Source: Plantago major (Eukaryota > Streptophyta > Magnoliopsida > Lamiales > Plantaginaceae). Taken from it: a stretch of DNA of 64,000 bases. The notes under the pieces were generated by a model. The model ran no database searches. It saw nothing but the letters and a program-made list of their open reading frames with translations, and was not told the origin of the DNA. The stretch spans positions 68,446,217 to 68,510,216 of the forward strand of contig CM048841.1 of the NCBI GenBank assembly GCA_026545765.1. Reading direction: 5' to 3'. The position numbers were made by a program, and so were the translations under genes. How positions within the stretch are numbered: position 1 is the stretch's first letter; each line of letters opens with the position of its first letter. Positions 30,481 through 42,911 of the stretch are shown one piece after another.

Positions 30481-33400
30481 ATTATGTGGATAAGGTTTCT
30501 GAAAAGAAACATAACCCCGTATATGCAACCATCCACAAAGCTATATTACTAAGAAGGGAAGAATTGCCGAATAGTCAAATTTCAACTATACCATTTTATG
30601 AAAATAAAGATGGTGTAAACTAGTAAGGCTTCAAGACCGCATTCGTAAAGCCAAAGGTGTTCAAAATGGCATCACATCGTGGTCATAGAAAAGTCCTTTA
30701 CAACAATATAAGGAAGGACAAGAACAATGGCAAGGTCGATATTGCACGAGTAACAAAATGTATGTAAGAAATCTCAAACCAATGAAAACTGAATGCCAAA
30801 GCTAGAAGGAACTCGCCAGAAGGCTATGTTTATCAAAAGCAACCCGTAAACCTGTGATCCGTAAAGCACCAAAGGAACACCTAGAAACACCCCAAGAAGG
30901 AAGATTGAGATCAAAATTACTAATTTCATCAGATCTCCTTCGATCAAGTTAGACAAAATAAACTCCCAAGAAATTCACTAAAATGTGGATTCCTACCGAA
31001 GAATCTTTAGTCTAAATGGTTCTATCTCAAGCAAGAACCTAACTCCTGCTTCGTTGCGCGACGCCTCGACTAAGGTTCAATGGCTATTTGATAGTGGATG
31101 CGAAAGCACATGACAGAGACAAAGCAACCGTCAACTATAAAGCTTACAACACCGACCGTATACATCGATTTGGAGGAGAATTAAATCCTCTCGATTTGGC
31201 AACGCCAAATTAGATCTTTAACACCATCGACGATTGTATATTAAGGGTTTGAAATACAATCTATTTAGCATGAGCCGCTTATGCATAAGGGATTCATGTG
31301 AAATTCAAAGCAAAGTTTTGCAAACTTATCGACAATGAGTCAAAGCATATACCTTGGTTGCTCAATGAAAGGTAGTCTTTATGTTGCCGATCAAGCATCC
31401 GCCACAATCAAGAATGTCTCATGGTGAGTCAATGGTCACATGTAAGAGCACCGTTAAGGCACAAAAGAATGAGTCACTTGAACTTCAAAACTCTGAACAA
31501 ACTTGCCAAGAAAGAGTTAGTGGTCGGCCTTCCCAAAACATCTTTCAGAAAGGATGGTATCTGTTCTGCCTGTCAGATGGGGAAACAATCTAAGATCTCC
31601 TTCAAGTCCAAAATCAGACACTTAAGGTTAGACCACGCAACTATTACACATGGATCTTTTGAATCATCTCAACTAGTTATGCAGAAAGAAGTATGGTCCG
31701 TTGTCAGAGATGACTTCGTGATTCACTGGGTGTTTTTCAAGCACAACTGATGCTAGGGTGGAGATACCAAACTTGCTAAATAAGCTTGAAGTCATGAAAA
31801 TGACAAGGTATCCGCAATCGTAATGCACTATGGTAATCAATTTTTCAACGAGTACATAAAGGAGTTTTGTACCAGCAAAGGTATACAACATCAACTTTCC
31901 TCTATAAGAACACCACAACAAAATGGTGTTGCAGAAAGGAAAAATAGAACCCTTAAAGAAGCAAAGAAGGACAATGCCGTAATCAAATAAGTGAAGTTTA
32001 TTGGGTTGAAGTCAACACAAAGATGCTACACTCGTAATGTATGTTTGATAAACAAACACCATGACAAGACCCTTATGAGCTCTTGGTAGACTAATATTAA
32101 ACATATGAAAGTGTTCGGTTGTAGATGTTTTGTTCTTAACAATGGAAAAGAGTATCTAAGAACATTTCAACCAAAGGCGATGAAGGAGTGTTTCGGTTAT
32201 TCTATGAATAGCGTAGCTTACAGTTTACAACAAAAGAACAAATAAGATTGAAGAATCACCATGTCAGATTCTATGAAGAAAGCAAGACATCACCCCTTGC
32301 AGATGAACTCGTAAAGGTTCAAGGAACTAATGTTAAAGGATTCTCAAGAAGAACCCGTAAAGGAAAACATCATTATGGAAAGAGAGGATGACTCGACGAA
32401 GAAAAGCATGAAATGCCTAGTAACCAGATGATTCTCGACATGATGAAGAATTTCCTATGAGATTTTAAATGGAAATCAAGATGTTCATCGAGAGCTAATT
32501 TCAAATGACCTCTCCGACAGTGCATGTCCCGTAAAGCCCTCACATCGAAAGCAAGTGTCGACATTCAACGCCTTCCGTGGGTACAAAATGTCATAGATAT
32601 CAAGAAGTATCAAGTCATAATCATAGTGATTCACATTCGATCACGAGATAAATGAATTCTACTAGCCCCAAACCCATGATGAGATGGATCAAGGATCATC
32701 TCGCAAAGGATGTGATCGACCAATCAATCAAGGTGTTAGGACTAGGACAAAGAATAGCCAAAAATGTTAATTTCTTCGATGTTTCATCTCAAACATTGAA
32801 CCTAAAACTATTGAAGAAGCATTAAGAGACCAAGACCGGATCTCGCAATGCAAGAAGAGTCGATCGCTTGAAAGAAACAAAGTCCGAAACTAGTTCCATT
32901 TGTAGAAGGAATATCCGTGATTGGAACCAAGTGGGTTTTCGTAAACAAGATGAATGAATCGTGAAATAACCGTAAACAAAGCAAGGTTGGTTGCCAAGGA
33001 TTCACCTGCATCAAGGCTTAGATTTTGATGAGTCATATGCACCAGCCCGATTGATGCGATAAGACTCTTCTCGCCTTTCAGCTTCATAAAGACTTTAAAG
33101 TTTATCGATGGATGTCAAAAGTGCATTCTTGAATGGTGAACTTGCCGAGGAAGTCTATGTTGAACAAACACCGGTTTTGAAGTTTCTAAAGTAGAATGGA
33201 CTACAAGCTGTAAAGCTCTATATGGATCAAACAGCTCCAAGAGCATGGTATGACACTTTGGCCAAATACCTTCCGAAAGTGGTTTCAAGAAAGGTGAAGT
33301 TGATAAAACTTTATTTACCTTAAATCATGATGGAAACCGCTTAGTTCAAGTATATGTTGATGACATCATATTTGGATCTAAGGACAAGCAACTTTGTGAT

Positions 33401-34254
33401 GACTTTGCAAATCTCATGAAATGTAAGTTCGAGATGAGCATGATGGGAGAATTGAACTATTTCCTAGGATTGCAAGTCAAGCAACTCAATGATGGAATAT
33501 TCATTAGTCGATAAAGTATGCAAAAGACATGCTCACAAAGTTCAATCTTAAGCCTTCAAAAGAATGCTAAGATACCTATGAGCATAGGAACCAAGATGAC
33601 CTATATCAATCGATAAGAGTGTTGATGAACACAAGTATAGGAAATTGATAGTTCACTACTTTACTCATCGCAAGCGTAATCGATATCCAAACAAACCGAT
33701 GCAATCACACTACAACATTGCTATGAAAATATTAAGGTATGTGAAAGGTACAGAGATGTAGGTTTGTGGTACCCTAAAGAAAGTGGATTGAGTTCAATGG
33801 TTACTCGATGTCGATTTTGTCGGATCAATGCTTGATAGGAAAAGTACCTCAGAACTTGTCAATTTCCGAGCTAGACTTATCTCATGGTTTAGCAAGAAAC
33901 AAAACTCAATTGCAACTTCTACCACGTAGGTCAATATATTGTCCGGTTGTTGTGCAACACAAATTCGTGGATTCAACAACAACTCGTAGATTATGGACTC
34001 AATGAAGAGAAAACTCCCATTTTCTCGTGATAACACAAGTTCTATTGCAATCACACGTAACCCCAAGTTCCATGCCGTAAAAAGCACATTGATGTTAGAC
34101 ACCACTTCATCGAGACCATGTTGAAAAGGCAATATAGAGATACTCAAGATTGGCATGTAAGACCAACTTGCAGATATCTTCACCAAGCCCCTACAGAAAG
34201 CCGTTCTTGACCTTAAGACATAATTTTGGGTTAATGGAGTTGCCTAAGGACTGA
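30481..34254 (+). pseudogene. pol: pol: protease, integrase, RT, RNase H (Element B)
   Basis: Protease signature WLFDSGC at about 31081-31101, continuing into a damaged KHMTG-like stretch. Gag-pre-integrase YNLFSMSRLCIR near 31256. Integrase zinc site about 31457-31580 (ends CLSDG or CSACQMG by frame), catalytic Asp in HMDLF-type text near 31650, C-terminal part 32050-32280. RT starts near 32880; YVDD at 33353-33364; [20 protein letters not shown] near 33437. RNase H about 33760-34254, with stop TGA 34252-34254. Most of this copy is heavily affected by CAG/CTG-type changes, so no long ORF survives; the homologous stretches in Elements 1 and D are open. Confidence 0.85.
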
Positions 34255-35165
34255 AAATGTCCAATCTCTAAAGTCCGAGTAAGAAAAGTAGAAAGAAGTA
34301 GCCTCGAGAACATGCTCTCGTAAAGCCAAGTTGTTAAGAAGTGATGCAAAGGTTTCGAGTAGCAACACTGAAGGCAAAACATTTCAAACGGTATCCAAAG
34401 GCAAAGGTTGGTACACACTCAATGAGTAAATAAGACTAGAACTTACTTACTAAGAGTGGGTCAAATACATTCAAACAATCAAGTTTCGATTCTCAATTCA
34501 GAAACTATTTAGTCATAAAGAGAAAAGACACATAAAGCCCGAAAAAGTATAAGTTCTGAAAGTCAAACATGTCCAATGTCTTGTATTTTTGCCATTTTTA
34601 TGATAAATAATATAACGATAAGGACTTGACACTCAGAATGATAAGCTCAAACGATTAAGTGTTCCTACTCTTTACTAAGTGACACAATGAATGTAGCATA
34701 TTAAAAATCCATCAAGTCGGCACAATACCATTTGTTGATTGATATCATTACAAGATATTCAATACAAACCCTTGATGTATAAACGTTTGATCTCAACGGC
34801 TGAGATTAAAACAAAGCAAGTAATGTCTGTTGAAATGCGTATATGGCCCACTAAGCATTTAATGAAGTACAAAGGTCGTACCACGCCTATGCAGATACAA
34901 AGACACGCATTCATATTCAGCTATATGTATGTTGTATCTATGTACGTTTTGTCTGCTATATATATAGGAATTGAGCAAAAGACAAACACTTTTATCAAAT
35001 CCGAAATTTCATACTTGCATCAAAATAGCAAAATCTCTCAAGATTTTTGCAAAACTTCTTCTGCAACTCAACTTCTTGTGCTTAGTCTTCTGAACAGATA
35101 GACTAATCTCGATTATTCTTGTAAATCCCATCTGTAAACACTCACTCAAAGACTCTATATAAGAG
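34255..35165 (+). other. spacer between pol and ORF3 (Element B)
   Basis: Near copy of 2724-3655. Non-coding; includes the inverted repeat ATCTCA...TGAGAT and the TATA-like box. Confidence 0.6.
34957..34968 (+). promoter_or_regulatory. putative internal TATA box for ORF3 (Element B)
   Basis: TATATATATAGG, 198 bp or so upstream of ORF3 (209 bp from box start to ATG 35166), conserved with the other elements. Confidence 0.5.
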
Positions 35166-36878
35166 ATGGCACCAAAGAAGATGACCACCAAGAACCCTAA
35201 GGTCAAGATCATCCGCTCGCCTCAAAAAGCAAGGAGGAAAAGAACTCAAGGTGTTGAATAAACGCCTTCTAGGAGAGTTTACCCCTTCTGACTGGAATTC
35301 AAGTCACAAGATGAATTGGGGAGCTTTTCTTGTGAAGAAATATGTTTCTGCAGTCATTTCTTCAAAAGCAGATAGAAAATTGATATTGGGAATGTTGAAA
35401 AGTTCCCATATCTACAAGTTTCTGTGTGCTGCACCCAGTGGACTTTCCACACTGGATGTGTTGGAGTTCTACAACAACTCCAAAATCTTCACAAAATTTG
35501 TGAATGATATAGAAGAAAAGTACATGCAGACTGAAGTTCAAGGACAAGAAATTGTCCTAGACTGCAAGACTTTCTGCAACTTATTCCGATTGAAAAATCG
35601 AGGAACAATCGACGACATCAACATCAGGGATGCCTCCATGATTCAAAGTGTTCAGGAGCTATTTGAGGCAATCCAGATTGAAAATGCAAAGGGTTGCCTA
35701 GCAAACTTTGTTCTCAAAGCCATCAGAACAAGTCATCTCCAGAAACACTGGAGTACTTTGGCTCTCATTTTGGTCCGTTGCTTTGATGGCAACAAAGGTG
35801 GAGAGACCAGATAAGCATGGAGAGATGGATGATGATGCATCTTCTGAATAAGAAGCATGAAGGGCAGGAAACCCACTTTAATTGGGAGAAGTACGCCTTC
35901 AACAAATTTCTTTGGCACATTGAGGAATTTGAGCCTAAAATCATCAATGGCCTTGCTGAGACAAAGGCCAATATGCATTTTGGTCTCAGAATTTGCTACA
36001 TTCTGGAAACAATGGGAATAACTCTCAGAAAGAGACAAGAAATCCCAATCACCAACTCTCTTTTCAGACATGCCTTTGAAGAAAAGGAGACAATTGCTGC
36101 TGAGAAAGCTCAGAAAGAGGCATAAGAGCTTGAAGCTGCCCAGCAAGGTGAAGAGATCTCTGAGCGAGCTCCTGCTCAACCTCCAGTTGCCAAGAGAAAG
36201 AGGACTCAAAGCAAGAAAGCCTCTAAGTCCCAAAGTGTACAAAAAGCACAACCTTCTGGAGACAAGATCTCAGAAGATGTTGTTGTCGAAAGGCAACACC
36301 GAAGCCCCAAGAATTCGAGACAAAGTGCTACCCGTAAATCTCCAGAGATGATAGAAATATCATAGATTGGTCAGCTCCCAATCTGGACAGTGACTCTGAT
36401 GATGATGTAGTACTTACACAAGTATTCAAAAAGTCCAGGATTGAGACCCATGGAGGAGCATCAAGCTCATCCCCTCAGAAAGAAAGGAGCCCCTCTGTCC
36501 AGCAGGAAGAAGAAGGCCTGGAAGAGGAAGATAGAGTGATGGAAGATGTTGACATTGCTTCCACATTCAGAATGCCAGCACTTAATGTGGCTGAAGAAAA
36601 CCCTCGTTTCGAACAGTTCCTCAACCTTCCGAGAGAGCTCAACTGGAAAGGGATCAAACCGAGATGGAGACTCGTAAGATATTGTAGAGGAGACCAACAA
36701 TGAGCAAAGAGAGGTCAGAAACTCCACTAGTCCAAGAGACCCAAACTCAAATTTCGACTCATCGCCATTTGTTACAGTGCCAACTTGGAGACACAATTGT
36801 GGGGAAGAAAACTTGTCCACTCCTTGAATCAAGAAGAGGTTCATCCAACCTCGTAATATCAAGAAGAGCCTGCTCCAC

Positions 36879-36957
36879 GTAGTAAAAGTTATCTCCTAAC
36901 AAGGAATAACTAACTAAAATTGCTCTTATGTTCTAAAATTCTTAATGTCTCTTCTAG
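36879..36957 (+). other. ORF3 intron 2 (Element B)
   Basis: 79 bp, GTAGTA donor, TCTTCTAG acceptor; same position as Element 1 intron 2. Confidence 0.7.
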
Positions 36958-37064
36958 CTACAACCGAGAAAGTAGTGGAGGTGGAACCAACACCCCAACA
37001 CCAAGAGTTTCCAGAGGCTGAAAAGCACTCTGAGAAAGTAGTTACTGAGCCTTCTGTTGAGAAG

Positions 37065-37142
37065 GTAAGTTTCAGTAAACTTTCCTTAAGAAAATTTTGG
37101 TAAAATTCACTACTTAATCAATATGTTTGTTCTATCTTACAG
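37065..37142 (+). other. ORF3 intron 3 (Element B)
   Basis: 78 bp, AAG|GTAAGT donor and CTTACAG acceptor, phase 0. Confidence 0.8.
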
Positions 37143-37287
37143 GCTCAATCAGAAGAACACTTGGACGGAGAGAATATGATCTCATCTCCTCCAAGAGAAA
37201 CTAAAACCGAACAAGCAAGATTCAAGAAAAGGTTCCGTAAACCCCAAGGTTTCTGAGAAAGATGCCACTGAGCTTCCTCACTTGGAA

Positions 37288-37368
37288 GTAAGCAAAGTCT
37301 CAGAAAGCATTTTTCCACTTATCTTTTCTGATAACAAGTTTCTAAACATATTTGATTCTATTTCTCAG
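37288..37368 (+). other. ORF3 intron 4 (Element B)
   Basis: 81 bp, GAA|GTAAGC donor and TTTCTCAG acceptor. This is the clean copy that confirms the acceptor miscalled in Elements 1 and A2. Confidence 0.8.
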
Positions 37369-37490
37369 GTTCAATCAGAAAGAAAGGATGCTGAGGATCA
37401 GACTTCTCCTCACATCAAGGTATCTGAGGCCTCTGTGCCCAAACAAGCAGAAGTCCAAGCAAATGAGCCTAGCCTAGTGTTTCTACACAG

Positions 37491-37572
37491 GTATGCTCAG
37501 AAAGCTTACTTTTGCACACAGACACTAACACAAGTAGTTTGAACAAAACTAACTTGATCCCTTTCTTTCAAG
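37491..37572 (+). other. ORF3 intron 5 (Element B)
   Basis: 82 bp, CACAG|GTATGC donor, pyrimidine-rich CTTTCTTTCAAG acceptor. The joined reading phase is not perfect in this copy: a 4-bp 'gcct' duplication is present just upstream relative to Element 1. Confidence 0.6.
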
Positions 37573-38687
37573 CTCAAAATCTAGTGCCACTCAACTTACT
37601 CCAAGCCTTTAAGAAGCACACTCTCAAGAAACATCTAAAGTGCTTCAGACAATGGCAGAAACTCAGAAAGGCCGATCTTTCTGAAATTGCTAGAGTAATT
37701 GACATCCCAGAGAAAAGGGCCATAGCAATAAATCTGGAAGACCATATCTATGCTATGTTTCCCACAGAATCATATTCTTTTGCCACTCTGATGGATGATA
37801 ACTTCTTAAATGAAGTAGCACAAAGACTCCTAGCAGACTTTCAAGTTGCTGATGCTCAAACCCAAGAGCAGATGGTGACCCATCCTGCCTTGCCCAGCAA
37901 GCTCACAACCTACCCTTCTGAGCAAGAAGAAGTAAATGGGAGGATGATCACACTTCCTAATGTGATCAACCTGGTTTCTGAAGATGAGAAGGAAACTGAT
38001 GAGAATGATTACCAAGAACCTCCTTCTGAGCATCCAAGTCAAGAAGACAAGAAAAAGGATGATGATGATGATCAGAATGATGATCCCCAACCCGAAACCA
38101 TGGATTCGAAAATTAGCAAAGGAGTGCGAAAAGGCTACCTTCCAATGCTCGTAAAGCCCCCATCATCATCACCACCAAAGTCTCATCAAAATACCCAACA
38201 GTGAACAAGACACAATTGAAGAAATCACATAATCGAAGTTCAAGATTGAACAACTCAGACGGTTGGAAGAGGAGAAGAGAATCAACTTAGAGTGTCAAGC
38301 TCTTGTTGAAGAAAAGGAAGCTAAACTCGAAAAGCTCAGAGAACCTAATGCTAAGGAACTGGCACTCCTAGATGAGCAAAGGTTGTTGAAAAATTCCATC
38401 GTTGTCACTGCTGCTGAGATAGATGCCATGGATGACAATGATGATGAAGAGCATTATGCTAAGGTCGTAAAGACCTTCTACTTCTCGTATACAAGATACT
38501 CAAAGGCAAACAAAAGATTGCCACTCTACAAATAATCCAAGAAAAGGATTATGAGAATGATGCTGAAATAAACCCAAACTTGATCTCCCAAGCAGAAGAT
38601 GAGAGGCTAATCACTAAGGAAAAGCTAGCTTCCGGCCTCAAATTTTCTCCGCCCGTGTGCTTCAAGAAGTGATGAGCACAGTCCGTA

Positions 38688-39332
38688 ATGCTTGTTTTCT
38701 TGGAACTAAGAGACGGAATTGTTGCTGAAGACAACCAAGTCCTACAGTCAGACCCAGAAGAGATGAAAGATTTGGCTGCTGCATTGCTAAATAGAGCAAC
38801 CAGCATAGCTCTGGTCAGGGAAGAAGTCTGCAACAATGCCAATCAAGCACTAGCAGATGCTACTTATGCTACTCAACAAGCTGAGGCTATTCTAAAGCCT
38901 CTTGAAGAGCTCAACAGAAAAGAGCAAGTGTTGGTTAGTCAAAACAAGGACATGAAAGAAGAAATCTAAGAATTGGTCAGGGTGCATAACAACCTCCAGA
39001 AGAACTTTGAATCACTCTCTGAAGCTTATGCTATCATGAGTCAGTCATTCATGACTAAGGGGGAAGGAGAGATGCCTCAGAAAGGCAGAGGAAGAAAAAG
39101 AAAACAATCAAATCTCCCCTCCTCAAGTCAACTAGTCATTAAGGACACCACTAGAGACACCCCTGTTGAAGAAGTGGTTCCAGATCAACCAGCTAGAAAG
39201 CTGAGAAGTATGGTCACTAAGGGAACCAAGTCCCTTAGGATCTCAGATGGGAACAACCAGAAAGCTTCTGAAGAAGAAAATCAAGAAGAAGGTGAGGTAA
39301 GAGTTCAAGAGAGCTGCAAGCCTCACAACTAG
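38688..39332 (+). pseudogene. ORF3 coiled-coil segment (Element B)
   Basis: Two abutting open pieces separated by one in-frame TAA at 38967-38969 (CAA in Element 1). Contains ATSIALVREEV, TYATQQAEAILKPLEELNRK, NNLQKNFESLSEAYAIM, then basic GRGRKRKQ and an acidic tail ending SCKPHN. Internal part of ORF3, homologous to 7238-7807. Confidence 0.6.
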
Positions 39333-39629
39333 AACATCAATGATGATGATGAGGATGAATCTGATACTGATGAACATCCACTTCACAAAAGAAGAAGGCA
39401 AGCAAGCCCCTTACAACCTCCTCTGGAAGCAAGGCTATTAGCACTGTAACCCCTTCCGAAATACCAAGTTAATTCAAGGACTTCCACCAAAGACAAATTT
39501 CAAGGTGAAGAAAGAGTCACAGGATCTCCCGATGTAAGGCCACCTAATGTAAAGGCTAGAAGGGATATTCAGGCCAAGAGCAAACAAAGAAACTCATCAA
39601 GAAAAGCCAACCGATGCCCACATTGAGTA

Positions 39630-40118
39630 TGTGAAGACCAAGAATGAAGAGTCTTCATATAGGTGCATTCTCAACAAGAAAGGGTATCGATTCGAACGCA
39701 ACATCTACTTGTCAATGATAAGTTTCCAACTCCCATCTTCAACCAGATCCTAAATGGAGTGAAGGCAAGCCAAATTTACTAAAACATGAGCACCTTCATG
39801 CTAAACTTTGAGGTTGAAAAGAGAAATGATGCCAGAAAGATGGACCTTTCTTTTCCTTGTCCTTACCCCAAGCCAGAAGATGTGCACAAGACAAGAAAAC
39901 TGGATGGTAGCTACAACAAGCAGAACAAGCTAGGTGTTCATCCCTATGAGTCATTCTACATGACAAAGGATGAATATCCGGATGATATTCACTATCCGGA
40001 AGAAATATACAAGTATTTCAACCTATTCGAGCCGCAAGTAGACCATGCCCGGTCTGGGAAAATACTATCGGTCAAACACTTCGAAGAAGAACTACAATCT
40101 TGGCAAGAGTTACCATGA
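39630..40118 (+). pseudogene. ORF3 C-terminal domain (Element B)
   Basis: Domain of unknown function, diverged from the A-type version. Open at 39786-40118 with NFEVEKRNDARKMDLSFPCP, PEDVHKTRKLDGSYNKQNK, LGVHPYESFYMTKDEYPDDI and IYKYFNL. The motif order (GYWILEL, LNFEV, CPY-KPEDVH, PYE-FY-T, IYKYF) matches 10240-10700. The last ~40 codons are noisy, with an end near 40256. Confidence 0.6.
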
Positions 40119-40465
40119 AATTTGTTTCTTATCCGTAAAGATGTAACTTTCGTCAAGGATAATTTATGACTATGTCCAAGAATGCAGAAAAGTGGATGAT
40201 TATGTCAACTGATCCCGGAAGGATGCTGAAGAACTTGAGGTTTCTGAACCTAAGTTAATTTTTGAAGACTTGAAGACTAGTATCTTAGAATGTTTACTGA
40301 GCTCGACTCTCCTATTGTTCTAATTTACTTAGTTTGTTTTGTTACTTTTGTAATCTTGCCGATCGTTTCTAATTTTCTATCCTTAAAAGTGCATCTTATT
40401 CTCAGAATTGCACTCTATCTCAAGATCATACTCGTTATACACTCTAATAGATGACAACTTATCAG

Positions 40466-41154
40466 CATTCTCAAGTGGCACTGTCTCCCACTTTGCATCC
40501 TCCATCCTCATCATTGGGCCTTGTTGTTCCCCTTGAAGAAAGTCCCATTTTCCCTGATTCTTCGAGTGAAAGTGATAAAGAAAGTGTTGTTTCAAGGAAT
40601 GGAAAAGGTAAAACTATTGAAGATTTTGCTGATGAACCTTTTGCTGGAGAATTAGATTACTATGAAGGGGTTCTATCTAGCTCGGATGAGACCTTATCTA
40701 AGGCATTCAAAGGTCCTCAAGCGAGACGCTAATTCGATCCAAGTTGTGTTTCCCAATCGCTAATGTTATTCTTGGAGACAAAGGTCGAGACTGGAAGAAG
40801 AAGTGAGAGACTCCACTTGAAAGCTTTGAGGGAAATAATTCAAAATATTTGTCAAAAGGCAATGACTTTGTTTATGATATCGTTAAGATGCTTACTTTTA
40901 TCGACTTACAACAACCTCGTTTGGAAATCAGAGTAAATGTTTGAATGCGGAAATGGCTCCATTCATGGATTGTGGAAAAGCGGGAGTACTTTGTTTGGTT
41001 AATGTATCAGAAGTCGTGATCTTTTGGATTCTAGTCCACTTTGTGGTAGTACTAGTTCCTTTTGGTTCTTTTACTGATTCCGAATTGTACACGGACCCCC
41101 GTGAATCTCTTTTTTTGCTTTCAATAAAACGTAGAACCTATTAAAAATTAAAAA
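40466..41154 (+). mobile_element. retroposed foreign insert with A-rich tail inside Element B
   Basis: 689 bp with no counterpart in Elements 1 or A2, which run straight across this point. It is flanked by direct repeats aacttatcag (40456-40465 and 41155-41164), contains aataaaa near the 3' end (41123) and ends in an A-rich stretch (attaaaaattaaaaa). This is the signature of LINE-mediated retroposition: a processed transcript, SINE-like or 5'-truncated LINE. It starts with an open stretch (LSPTLHPPSSSLGLV, SSESDKESVV, GELDYYEGVLSSSDETLSKA; frame 40451-40732) and has a T-rich 3' end. Source gene not recognised. Confidence 0.7.
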
Positions 41155-41320
41155 AACTTATCAGTAAAGGTCACTTCTTGTGATTTGGTTAATGTTTACT
41201 TTCTACACTTAATTCAACTAAAATTGAATATCATTTGAAATGATTAAGTGGTGGATTGTTTTCTCTTCCAGGATTACAACTTTGTAATAGGACTTGAAAG
41301 ATAGTCATGGATGACTGATC

Positions 41321-41335
41321 AAAAAGGGGGAAATT
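41321..41335 (+). promoter_or_regulatory. polypurine tract (Element B)
   Basis: aaaaagggggaaatt directly before the LTR start tgttag. Confidence 0.85.
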
Positions 41336-42718
41336 TGTTAGTATTTTGATCATTCATCACATGTTCCTATCTTAGCCAGAAAGGTGATTAAGTAATCTTG
41401 GTTCACTTGAACATTGTAAAAGAGGAAATCACTGAGTATAATTAGTCTAGTAAATCTTGTATTAGGATTATAGGTCTCTTGGTGTAATTTTTATTTCAAG
41501 AAGACCATGAAGATCAATCCTAGCAATGGAGTTTTTCTGAAGATTACAAGACCGGAGATTGCACAAGATTTATGAAGACACCAAGGTTTAGTCTCACTCG
41601 GAAAGACTATGTCCTTAATCCTTTCTTAAGTACATTTAGTTACTTTTGAAACATGATTCTGGAACATATGACATCATGAGTATGGAGCATGCAAGCCATC
41701 AGAAAGTCTAATGTATCCGTTGAAGACTACAGGACAAGAAATAGTACATATGCATTAATTGCATCGGCAGAAAAGCCGCTAAAGCACGCCTCCTCTCGAG
41801 ATATGAGACAAGGACTTCGAGTACTCATTTCAAGATAAGTATAGATCAATTTGAATTGTGTCTAACGGATAACATCCCAACAACTCTCTAATTCATCTAT
41901 AAATATCATGCATTTAGATGTCGAAATACACCAAAGATCGATCTAACTTGCAAACTTACAATCTAGCAAAGTATTCTCTCAAGCACTCTACTATCCTTTC
42001 AAAAGCTTTCGCTGTTTGCGTAATCACTAGTAGTTCTAAGTTGTCCCAACCTTAACAAGAGATTGTTATTCGTGAAAGAGTCGAATCATTATATAACCTT
42101 TCTCAAGCTCATTCTCCGTAACGGACATCAATTACTGGGTCAAGAAGAGTATTTCCATACACTAAACAAGTGTATTAAGTAGTCTTGTTCTATTAGCCTC
42201 TCAAAACATAATCTAAAAGTTATACGAGAAGCCTCTCGACAAACCTTATAACCAACACCATCAAGGCGGAGTAGAGGAAGTACTTGATTTGGGAAATGTG
42301 GAATAACTCCAAGGTTATCTCGAGTAGAGGAAGTACTTAGCTCTAGGAGTCGGGAATAACTCTGGGGAACATTTGGTTGGGAAACCATTTGTTTAAGAAT
42401 CTTAGAATAGGATTTTGTAAGGTGAACTCAATTATCTGTTCTAGTGAATTCTAGGTCTCGTAAAGACCAAGTGGATTAGTTGGAGGATTACGCCACCTCC
42501 AGATACCACTATACTTGCTGTTATTTACCTTTCTCAGATTTATCTTCAAAGAAATCACACACACTTACTTATTGTTTCTGCACTTACCTATCTTAAAGTC
42601 TTCCTAACTCGATTTAAGTATCGTAAACCCTGTGTTTCGAGAAATCGTGTTTATCGACAAAAGTTTAAAAGACTATTCACCCCCTCTAGTCTTTTACTTT
42701 GCCGTTATCCGACCAACA
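41336..42718 (+). repeat. 3' LTR of Element B
   Basis: 1383 bp, TGTTAG...CCAACA. Intact start shows the 19 bp missing from the 5' LTR. TATA box 41896-41905; two leader units at 42270-42362. Confidence 0.9.
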
Positions 42719-42731
42719 TAGATTACTTACC
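42719..42731 (-). other. ORF3 intron 3 donor remnant (Element D)
   Basis: GAGAAG|gtaagtaa on the minus strand, then 5 bp to the Element B LTR. The rest of the intron should lie to the left of the window. Confidence 0.6.
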
Positions 42732-42832
42732 TTCTCCAGTAAGGCTCAAGAATACTTCCTCGTAAAGCTTTTCACTTCCGGAATCTCTAGTTTTGGGTGT
42801 TGGTTCCACCACCACTACTTCCTCGATGGAGC

Positions 42833-42911
42833 CTAAGAAGAGGCATTAAGAATATTAGAACATAAGAGCAATTTTAGTTAGTTATTTATTGTTCGTAGAT
42901 AACTTTACTAC
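42833..42911 (-). other. ORF3 intron 2 (Element D)
   Basis: 79 bp on the minus strand, GTAGTAAAGTT donor and CTCTTCTTAG acceptor before GCTCC. Homologous to intron 2 of Elements 1 and B. Confidence 0.7.

Larger units (their letters stand above)
35166..40256 (+). pseudogene. ORF3: accessory multi-exon gene (Element B)
   Basis: ATG 35166 (MAPKKMTTKN), frame broken near 35205, then open 35251-35814: MNWGAFLVKKYVSAVI, LSTLDVLEFYNNSKIFTK, VQGQEIVLDCKTFCNLFRLK, SMIQSVQELFEAIQIEN. A further piece (35817-36125) has FNWEKYAFNKFLWHIEEFEP and FGLRICYILETMGI. This N-terminal domain shows the layout (EFY-N, V-G--I, N-F-L) of the plant retroelement envelope-like/putative transposon domain; weak pattern evidence only. 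The Glu-rich middle has introns 1 (damaged) to 5. The open exon 37560-38204 contains KCFRQWQKLRKADLSEIARV, VINLVSEDEKETDENDYQEP and an Asp run. Coiled coil 38263-39332, C-terminal domain 39630-40118, end near 40256. No signal peptide or membrane helix. Confidence 0.65.
27090..42718 (+). mobile_element. Element B: near full-length giant Ty1/copia retrotransposon
   Basis: About 15.6 kb: 5' LTR 27090-28470, primer site, gag-pol 28583-34254, spacer, ORF3 35166 to about 40256, foreign insert 40466-41154, polypurine tract 41321-41335, 3' LTR 41336-42718. The 5' LTR lacks the first 19 bp present in the 3' LTR because the A-type tandem is inserted there. At the 3' side it ends inside intron 3 of the minus-strand Element D; TAGAT (42719-42723) is the expected right-hand target-site duplication. 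Confidence 0.85.

Noticed and set aside
40451..40732. Treating this open frame as the end of Element B ORF3
   Set aside because: It lies inside the direct-repeat-flanked insert, with no counterpart in Elements 1 or A2.
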